From: Benincasa hispida
Lineage: Eukaryota; Streptophyta; Magnoliopsida; Cucurbitales; Cucurbitaceae
Direction: 5' to 3'
Length of the DNA stretch: 64,000 nucleotides
NCBI RefSeq assembly: GCF_009727055.1
Contig: NC_052349.1
Location: 92,721,307 to 92,785,306, forward strand
This document shows positions 55,932-64,000 of the stretch, one piece after another. Position 1 is the first letter of the stretch; every line of letters starts with the position of its first letter. Made by a program: the position numbers and the translations under genes. The notes beneath the pieces were generated by a model. It made no database searches and was not told where the DNA came from. It saw only the letters and a list, made by a program, of their open reading frames with translations.

Positions 55932-57923
55932 TGTGAATGCATGACAAGGTTTAAGATTGTTAGAGGACCAATGGATATTTTCTTGAGAGGAGAATTGTTA
56001 AGGGTAGAATAAAAGGTAATTGACGCTAATTATCTCACAAAATGTGATTTTTTTTTATTAAATGTCATCGAAATTTGAATTGAGAGTATAATCTAGAGAA
56101 GAAAAGTTGACCTGAGAAAAAAATTAGATGTTCTCTTGGATGTACCTATCTTAGTACATTCCAAATATAATCTAATAAAATGTTGCCACATGACATCTTT
56201 TTAAAAGATATATATATATATATATTTAATTTCTTTTTTGTGTGATAGAAACGTAGAAAACACAAGAGTTAAACGCAGTTTAGGTTGTACTTAATCATTA
56301 CTCTAATGAAAAAGGTTTTTTTATGTGCTTAACAGTGCGATCCTTTGTCAAAAAAAGAAAAAAGGGTTGGAAATGCGAATAATGTCTTGCATCATAAGGT
56401 AGGAAATTAAAGCCTAATTTAGGACCAGACTTTTGTATTTTTTTTTTTTTTTTTTGAAAAAAATTAATCCTTGAACTTTTAAATATTTTTCACTTTTAAG
56501 TATATTGTTTTAATAACCTTCTAGTTTCCATTTAATCATTTAACAACACTCAAATTCATTTAAATAATCTAAGACCAAGTATTTTAACCCAAAATATGCC
56601 TACGTTAAGTTTTTTTTAATCTAAAAAATCAAGAAACATTTCATAAAAAATTTAGAGACAAAAACTTAAATGAGATTATAAAGTCGTTTAATAACTATTT
56701 TATTTTTATTTTAACTATGTGAAAATTAATCTTATAAATTCTATCTTTACCTCTAAATTTATGTTATTTTGTCCACTTTCTTCTAATATTTTAAAAAAAT
56801 CAAGCCAAAATTTCAAAACTTAACAAATAGGTTTTAAGTCCACTTTCTTCCAATATTTTAAAAAAATCAAGCCAAATTTTCAAAACTTAACAAATAGTTT
56901 TTAAAACTTTATTTTTGTTTCTAGATTTTGACTAAAAGTTCAAGAGGTTCTTTAACAAAAGTGAAAACAGTGACAAGAAAATTGGGGGAAAACAAGCATA
57001 CATTTCTAAAAGAAAAATTTTCACATATAAAAAAAATGTTAAACTATTTACAGAAATAGAAAAAAAAACACTAATAAACATTGATAGACTTCTATCAGCG
57101 TTTAGGTGATAGACTTCTATCAGTTTCTATCACTGATAGACATTGCAATCAACCTCTATTAAAGAAGATTAAAATTTTGTTACTTTGTGTAAATAATTTT
57201 TCTTATTTTTTTATTTTTGAAAACTCTCTTTCAAAAACTAAAAATAAAAAATGAAATGGATATCAAATGGGTCGGACCTAAACAATTTTAAAGTAAAATA
57301 GGCATGCAAGTAAGCAAGATGTACTGTCATTCATAGCTTCAACATTAGGAAGTGATGCCCATCCCAGTCCAGAAAATGGGACATTAAAATTCAAACTAAC
57401 CCAATTTTTAAAGTTTTATACAGCTCCCAAAATTTAATTTAATTTTAAAATGATAATACTAATAGAATAAAACTTTGTAGCTCACTGCTGAGCAATTAAT
57501 TTCATCATAATTGCCAACTATATTTGGTTGGTAAGTACTAAATAGAATGCTAAAAAGAGTCCAGACAATAAATTCCAATACTCAACTCTAATTCTAACAG
57601 CTGCATGATTATGACATTTTATATTCTTTGATGGAAAAATGATTTAATGGGACTCTTTATAATGTTAGGAGAGGATGGAACTTAATATATTATTTAGGTT
57701 GGTTGAGTTAGGATCCTTTCGACTTTTTTTACTTTTACTTGAGAGTAGATATGAAAAAAGACTTTATTTTTTTTAAAACTATTATGAATACTGTCAATAA
57801 TTTTGATGATTTAACCAACTATGAAATCAAATACTCCTATATATATATAGAAGAAGTAGCTTTGATTTCTTTTTTACATTTCTAAAAATCAACTCTAATA
57901 CTAACTAATTATGAATATGAATC
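55932..57923. other. AT-rich region between the hAT and the NPF gene, no gene seen
   Basis: Homopolymer runs, a TA run (56210-56225), a 67-bp tandem duplication, and a cluster of GATAGACTTCTATCAG palindromic words (57083-57150). The right part should contain the 3' UTR of the minus-strand NPF gene. No open frame of note. Confidence 0.6.
56771..56904. repeat. 67-bp tandem duplication
   Basis: Two units start GTCCACTTTCTTC at 56771 and 56838. They differ at only a few positions. Confidence 0.9.
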
Positions 57924-60143
57924 TCACATTTTATCATGCCTTCCATTTTCCATTATTCCTTCTCCAACCTCATGATCTTTCCTGTATTTGTACCTATGAG
58001 CTGAGTACAAAAAAATGCAGAAATTGATGAAACTCATGACTGTGAGAAGCCAGTAGAAGTAGTCGAATCGTCCTGTGTTAATATTCTGCGAAAGCCAAGA
58101 TGGGTTTCTTTCATTCGGATTCCCCGTGATGGATTTTATAATACTGTTTAGCAACGATGCCGCGAAGCAACCCAAACCGCCCGCGAGAGCCGCGTATGCC
58201 GATCCAATACTCTTCATGGCATCAGGGGCTTCCTCATATAAGAACTCAAGCAAACCAACAATGCAAAACACTTCTGCTATGCCAATCAGACAATACTGAA
58301 TAAGCAGCCAGTAGGCACTCAAATTAGGCATAGGGGTCAAAAAACTTGCCTCATATCCATTTTCTATAGCATAGTTCCTTCTATATCTCTCGAATGCCCC
58401 ACCCCAAGCGACCGACATTATTGAGATTGCTAGACCAATGCCAACCCTCTGGAGCTGAGAAGCGCCATGCGGGTGCCCTGTTATGCGTCGAGAGAGCGGA
58501 ACGAATACTGAGTAGTAGAGTGAAAGTATGAGGAATATGCTGAGGCCAGGGAAGACTGGCATGCAAGTGACAGGGAGCTTAAGATGGCCTATGTGAGTGT
58601 TCATTGTGTATGCTTGTTGAACTGAAAGAGTGAGATATTCTGTTAAGACTAAATTGAGCATTATTGTGCAAGCTGGTATTGGAATTAGCTTCAAAAGAAT
58701 CTTCACTTCCTCAACTTGTGTCACTGTGCAAAGCCTCCATGGACTTGGATTCCTTCCATCTTCCTTTAGCTGCAATGCTGCTTTGTCCAAACATCTGCAA
58801 TCCCATTAAATCACCACTAAACTTAAAAACTTAAGTCGATAGAATATAGTTCATTTTACTCTAATACCAGGTTAATTTACGATATTCATGTGAAAGAATG
58901 AAACTGTTTACCTGAAATCGTCAGTGTGAAGGATCTTTCCACTACCTTTGATAGCGGATTGCTTGCCGGGAACCTCGTACAAGCCAACAAACTCGCTGTT
59001 AGAAAATGAGATGTTTCTCTTCCTATATGCTGCTACAAGAACTTGAGCAACTCTTGTGAGAGGGCTACCACCCGGCAATCGGTGCCGATACAAAGGAGTA
59101 CCGAGAAAGAAGACGACGTTCGAAAAGCCCATTGCTATAGCTAAAGAGCCAAAAGCAGCTCCCCATCCATGTTTGATTTGTATGTAAACAACAGCAGTGA
59201 AGGCTATAATGGCTCCAACAGTCACAGAAAGGTAAAAGAAGTTGAAAAAGCGATCCAAATGAGATTTGTAATCTTTGCTTTTTTCATCAAATTGATCAGC
59301 CCCAAATGAAGAGACACATGGCCTTATACCTGCTGCCCCAAACCCTGTCAAATAAAGGACTGTGTAAAGGTAAGTCATTTGCCATGATTTTGCTGGCTCA
59401 CATTTGCCTAGAAGCAGTGATAATTGATCACATTTCTCTTGATTTGGCACAAATGTACTAATTGTAGCACATAGAGTTATTCCTGTTAAGCCCTGCATTA
59501 AGGACAAAACCAAGGATTTCAATTGAATATCTTCTCCATATTAGCTTCATATTGATGGGATGTTATCAGTTTCGTATCGTACCCCGAGATAAATGGTAGT
59601 AAAGATCGCAATCGTCCAATATCGACCGAGATATGCATCGGCAAGGAAACCGCCAAGAACAGAGGAGGCTTGTGAGATGCCAAGGAAATTGTTAACTGCA
59701 TCTGATGAAGTAGTAAATGGCATATGCATTACATAGAACATAAAGGCTACCATGTTCACTGAAAGCCCAAAATAAGCCATTCTCTCTGCCATTTCATTCC
59801 CTTGTAAAGAAAACAAGAATAATTTTTCACATACTTTTTCCTTTCCAAGTCAAAATAGTAACAACAAACAATAAGAAGGGTTGTTTTGCAGCTACTTACC
59901 AAAAATAAAGAAGGCTGCAACCCAACCACCAGTCTTTGAAAGATCAGCAATAGGTTTGCCACGGATATTAACCGGAGTCGTTCCTCCGGTATAACCACGC
60001 CCGAACGCCGTCCTCCGATCATCCGATTCGATGAAAAACATCCCAAGCTTCTTCCTTTGAAATGATTCAGAATGTTCATCCAATCTACCAAGCCCAGATG
60101 TTTCAATCACCTCTTGAGGTGATTTTATTTCTCTACTTCCCAT
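57924..60143 (-). CDS. NPF6.1: NRT1/PTR family transporter, NPF6.1-like
   Basis: Four exons on the minus strand, 60143-59900, 59800-59583, 59492-58912 and 58794-57924, join in phases 1, 0 and 2 into 637 codons before TGA. This is a proton-coupled major-facilitator transporter with about 12 membrane spans. Family members carry nitrate, peptides, hormones or other solutes. The substrate of this one is not shown by the sequence. The proton-coupling motif ExxER is present as EMAER (residues 84-88). Other signatures are YLTGFGAAGIRPCVSSFGAD, DRFFNFFYLSVTVGAI, the central cytosolic loop with TVTQVEEVK, and AKM-like LLEFLYEEAPDAMKS. N-terminal wording (EIKSP, MFFIESDDRRTA, GYTGGTTPVN) matches my memory of Arabidopsis NPF6.1. 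A longer start at 60188 is in frame but lies only about 16 bp from the TATA box, so MGSREIKSP at 60143 was chosen. The gene looks intact. Confidence 0.93.
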
Positions 60144-60203
60144 GCTTCTAAATTCCTGAAAGAAAGAAGAAAAAATGAACACTTTCACTCACTATTTTCA
60201 CTC

Positions 60204-60212
60204 TATATATAA
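60204..60212 (-). promoter_or_regulatory. Likely TATA box of the NPF gene
   Basis: The minus strand reads TTATATATAG about 61-69 bases before the chosen ATG. Transcription starting about 30 bases downstream would give a short leader and would exclude the upstream ATG at 60188 or place it at the very 5' end. Confidence 0.55.
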
Positions 60213-60889
60213 GAATTGAAAACAAAAATTTTCTCCAAACTTGTGAGATTTGTCAAAAGAAGATTCTATATCTTCTAGTACCATCTGCTGTTTCACATAG
60301 TGAGAAAAGAAATATCTTTGCTTATAAGGACATATTTCTGTAAGGTTTTCTTGACAGTTAGTGAGTGATTTTGACTGCCTAATTAATAAACATCCAACCA
60401 AACAAGTTTAGGCCCACAGAAGAAAATCAGAAAAACCAATCAATTTCTTCAGTACAAAAGAAAAGTCTCAATTAATAGGCCTCAATTTGAAGACAAAACT
60501 CTCTCTATCTATAGTATAGGGAGAATTGTTTCAATTGTTAGAAGAAGATTGTTGGTTAGGAATTGGTTTTTCTTAATGACAACTACTTATAAGTTACGCC
60601 TTCACGGCATATATTTCGGAATGATTTTGAAATGTCAAAAATTACTTCTGTATCTCTAACTTTATTCTCTCTAATGATCTTTTATCTTTCTCGATTTTTT
60701 CATAACTTTATTTATAATTATAATAGTGTTTACTGACAGATAATGAGAATCAAGGAATGAGAATAAAAATTGTGAACTCACTTTATTTCTATCGACGTTT
60801 GTCAAATTAGGAATGAAGGTAAAAGATAAGAGGAACCGCTCCAAATTTAGAAATCTCATTCTCTACTTTTTCCCTCACAAATAATAAGG

Positions 60890-61062
60890 TTTACAATGTT
60901 GATTTCGAGAAAAATATTGAAATTTTAATTTTATAGAATTCTTTGATGTAAATATCGGTATAATATTGATTTTGATGGATATTCTTAGAAAAGTTATAAA
61001 TGTAAAAAATTCAAAAAAAATAAATTTATATTCTCGATATGACGATGAAAATTTAATACTAT
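60890..61062 (+). repeat. Dispersed repeat, partner at 35318-35610
   Basis: Shares ordered words with 35318-35610, notably GATGGATATT and GATGAAAATTTAATACTA, in the same orientation. It is shorter and more diverged. Confidence 0.5.
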
Positions 61063-62310
61063 AATCTGATAGTTCTTACCAAAATTTTCAAATGTGAATA
61101 AAAGTTTTGTTTCTCTCATAACTTTTCTTCTGATTTTTGTAATTCCGTTGCTAACTATTTGCTCCGAAACTTTTTAGTTTTTTCTTTCTCTCTCGCAGAC
61201 TTTATTAATTTTTTCCTTCTGATACATTTCGAAAACAATTTTCCTTTTTTTATTATATGACAATCACTATTTCAATAAATCAATTGTAAACAAATTATTT
61301 TTAATAAAATCACTTTCAAACATATGAAAATTAAAGCATCAATATGAGCATAGTTATATTATTAACTTCGAAGTGGAAAAAAAATGAAAATTAAAGTGGA
61401 TGGTTTTAGTTTTATTTTATTTATTGTCATGGAGTAGAGGGTTTGTTTTTATTTTGGGCATGGGGTTTTAACTTTTAATGAACCAAAAAAGGAAAAGGGG
61501 GAAAGTGGACAGTGCATTTATGGTTTGGGGCAGATTGAGTAAAGTGGTTGATGAACTTTGAGTTACCAAATAAAAATTGAATATCCAAATTCCAAAGCCT
61601 TAGGTTTATAGGTTGGAGGTTGGAGATGTTCATTTAATACCGACTTGGCTGTTGGCCTGGCCTCAATCAAACGTCTTTAACTACACAGCTCTATCTTCAG
61701 TTTAAATTCTCCGACTCAATCTACTTACTCTCTCTATAGATACTTTATGTGAGACAAAAAATACGTATCGGATACTAATATTTTTAGATACGTATCTAAT
61801 CTTTATCTTCATATTTGAGTCTCCACAAAGTCCACAAAAATATAAACCATTTGGATATCTTCAATAATTTAATGAAAAAGTACTTCGTTTATTTTCATAC
61901 TTTTCCATCTAACCTTCTTCTTATTCTTTATAATATAAGTAACTTTTTTATTGTATTTTATTAACTATTGTACTTCAACATCTTAGATTTTGCTTTTTTG
62001 TATTGTATTTCAGTGTTTGTATTATATTTTGTGTTATTGTTATTAACTTATATGCTTAATTGATCTATATTATAGATTTTTTTAAGAAAAAAAATGTATC
62101 TTCAATGATAGTATCCTCATTTTTTAGAAATATATTAAAAAAATTGGTGTATCCTTAGATGTATCTATATCTTAGTTTTTTTTAGAAATTGACAAATCGT
62201 CGTATCCGATCGTATCCGTATCTGTGTTTGTACTTCATAGTACATAGTAAAATTAGAGGAGAATCGTGACAAATAGGTAAAAGAACGAAACCGAAAAAGA
62301 AATAGTTAAT

Positions 62311-62652
62311 GCTCCGTTTGATACTAACTTTTTTTTTTTCAGTTTTTAAGAAACAAAATCATACATGTTTGGTAATTAAAATAATGGAATCGCAGGTTTC
62401 GTTTGGTTATCATTTGATTTTTAATTTTTTTTAAAATTAAATCTATTTTATGCACACTTCTTACAATTACAATGAATTGCATCTTCCTTAATTATAATGG
62501 TTGAACTTAATTCCAAAAATAAAAACAACTTTCTGAAATTACCTTTTTAGTTTTCAAAATTTAACGAAGAAATTTGGAGGTCGAAAGTACTGTCCATGGG
62601 TTTAATTTTCAAAAAAAAAAAAAAAAAAAAAAACAAGATGTTACCAAACGGG
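62311..62652. mobile_element. MITE-like foldback element
   Basis: Left end GCTCCGTTTGATACTAAC and right end GTTACCAAACGG face each other as an imperfect inverted repeat (CCGTTTGRTAMC). The roughly 340-bp interior is AT-rich with GTTTTTAAGAAACAAAA-type words and a 23-base A run (62611-62633). This is a common form in plant intergenic DNA. The target duplication could not be set. Confidence 0.4.
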
Positions 62653-62763
62653 ATGTTTGTAACTGTTTTTTGTTTTCTATTTTCTTAACATTGAAAACTA
62701 GAAACATGTAAAATAGTGTTTTTGCTTTTTAAAAAATTCAAAATAATTTGATGACTTTTCTAG

Positions 62764-62768
<5 letters not shown>

Positions 62769-62798
<30 letters not shown>
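62769..62798. repeat. (AT)n microsatellite
   Basis: About 15 uninterrupted AT units. Confidence 0.95.
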
Positions 62799-62801
<3 letters not shown>

Positions 62802-63580
62802 ACAATATTTTACGTATGGTATACATAAGTATAAGATTATACATTTGTTTTTAACTTTTTGAAAATTTTCGTATTAATAAAATGATGTCAATATTTTAAA
62901 TGTACTCAATGATCACAAATAAGATGAAAAAAAAACAATATATTGACAAAATATAAGAAAATAATTTCATTTTCGTGAAAGAAAATTTTAGAAGAATAAG
63001 AAAACAACGAAAATAATTAATTTTACCCAACAAATTCACAATATTTTCTTGTGATAATTTTTTTTCATTTAGGATACTCAATATGTCATGAACAATTATT
63101 TCTCAAAATAACATAAATTAATAACTCGTGAATGCTTCAACTATAGGCTGGATGGAATAATTATATATAAAAGAGATTAATATTTGGGGGAATAGTGCTC
63201 TATATTTTTATAAACTATTTGTGAATGTTCATATTATTACATCTCTTGGTATGGGATTGTGTCTTTTGAGAAAATGAGTAGTCTTTCATTAGGACATTCA
63301 TTTAAAAAAATACACCCTCTAATCTAGAGTTATGGTGCTTTTTTATTTTTTTTAAATAAACAAATAAATTTTATGTATATGTTCCTATAATTTTAACTTT
63401 TAATTTTGTATAAAAAAATAATTTTAAAATTGTTTAACAAAATTGCGAAGTTATACCTGTCATTTTTTTTAAAGAAAAGAGAATTGAAGTGTAAAAAAAC
63501 TATTTAACAACCCTTTAATTTCATAAATAATGGAAAATGTTATTAATATAATGGAAAAAATTAAAACTAAAATTTATAAT

Positions 63581-63646
63581 TGGACTTTGGTTTGAACTCA
63601 TCACTCTTGATATTATAGGACACAAAACAATCGCTAGACCAAAGTC
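63581..63646 (-). repeat. Possible tRNA-derived SINE head or tRNA relic
   Basis: On the minus strand an A-box-like TGGTCTAGCGATTG is followed about 25 bases later by a B-box-like GAGTTCAAACC, the layout of an internal RNA polymerase III promoter. The outer words GACTTTGGT and ACCAAAGTC are a perfect inverted repeat. The T arm cannot be folded properly, so it is not an intact tRNA. Confidence 0.35.
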
Positions 63647-64000
63647 TAAATTTATTTTAGATATAAATAGACGTAGAAACTAAAAAATTTCCACTTCACT
63701 AAGAGGTTAACAATCATAAAATAGCGAATAATTAAGAGAAATGAAAAGATAAATGAAGTAGAAAAAATAAACTGGTTCGTCCAAAACTTAAGACTGCATC
63801 AAATCTTTTCCCTCGTAGATTCTATTATAATGGAGTTTGGGAAAAAAAAAAATCCTTAAACTCTACCGTAAACCTTTTCTAAATAGCTCAACATAAATTA
63901 TTTTCTTAGTTATCACGAACAGGCATCTTGGAATTAAAAGGAAAAAACGCCCAAAACCCCAAGAAAAATATACTTTTTCCTCTTTTTCTTTACTGCCGCG

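Larger units (their letters stand above)
60213..64000. other. Upstream region of the NPF gene, no gene seen
   Basis: AT-rich to the window end. It holds a dispersed repeat (60890-61062), a stretch with repeated GTATC/GATAC words (61740-62250), a MITE-like foldback, an AT microsatellite and a possible SINE head, listed separately where they can be bounded. No open frame with recognisable content on either strand. Confidence 0.6.

Noticed and set aside
60144..60188. Longer NPF start at 60188
   Set aside because: In frame, but the extra 15 residues are hydrophobic and not part of the family N-terminus as I recall it, and the ATG is only about 16 bases from the likely TATA box.

Overview
The window is nuclear DNA from a dicot plant. 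It has low-GC, intron-containing genes with GT-AG junctions, long nested LTR retrotransposons, L1-type LINE remnants and a hAT DNA transposon. A cucurbit is my best guess, from the general look of the repeats only, and I hold that loosely. Only two host genes are well supported. One is a NEF1 (NO EXINE FORMATION 1)-like gene on the plus strand (18908-33085, 4 exons, 1128 residues). The other is an NPF6.1-like NRT1/PTR transporter on the minus strand (57924-60143, 4 exons, 637 residues). They converge. From memory, their Arabidopsis counterparts are adjacent loci (At5g13390 and At5g13400), so the pair looks like conserved microsynteny spread apart by transposons.

Left block (1-17841): a minus-strand Ty3/gypsy chromovirus-type element (G2), running off the window's left edge, was split by a second, plus-strand gypsy element (G1, 358-10846, target duplication TACTT). 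G1 landed in the last part of the G2 pol reading frame. Both elements are decayed by stops and frameshifts. The 3' LTR of G1 contains a 38-bp sequence identical to a Tn5/Nextera mate-pair junction adapter, which is a laboratory artefact in the assembly.

NEF1 block (17842-33085): exon 1 is followed by a 10.2-kb intron packed with at least seven L1-type LINE fragments and a 3.26-kb LTR element lacking recognisable pol (25591-28849, TSD CATTA). Exons 2 to 4 follow compactly.

Middle block (37794-55923): an 18.1-kb locus that is really one ~4.1-kb minus-strand hAT transposon (TIR TAGGGGTG, 8-bp target duplication with one mismatch). It was broken by four later insertions: two opposite-facing copies of a 2.1-kb solo-LTR-like repeat (E2 at 39175-41273; E1 at 42071-44227 with its tail at 51826-51859), a gypsy element (G3, 44228-51825, TSD ATCAC) that landed inside E1, and a solo LTR (53238-55313, TSD CATTT) in the inferred 5'-UTR intron. 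A 507-base N run lies inside E1. The transposase can be followed in order through all the pieces, from the BED zinc finger to the dimerisation domain.

Right block (55932-64000): AT-rich sequence, the NPF6.1-like gene, then its upstream region with short repeats, a MITE-like foldback and a possible tRNA-derived SINE head. No bacterial-type system, CRISPR array, or intact rRNA or tRNA gene was seen. The unusual content is the nested transposon structure and the assembly artefacts.
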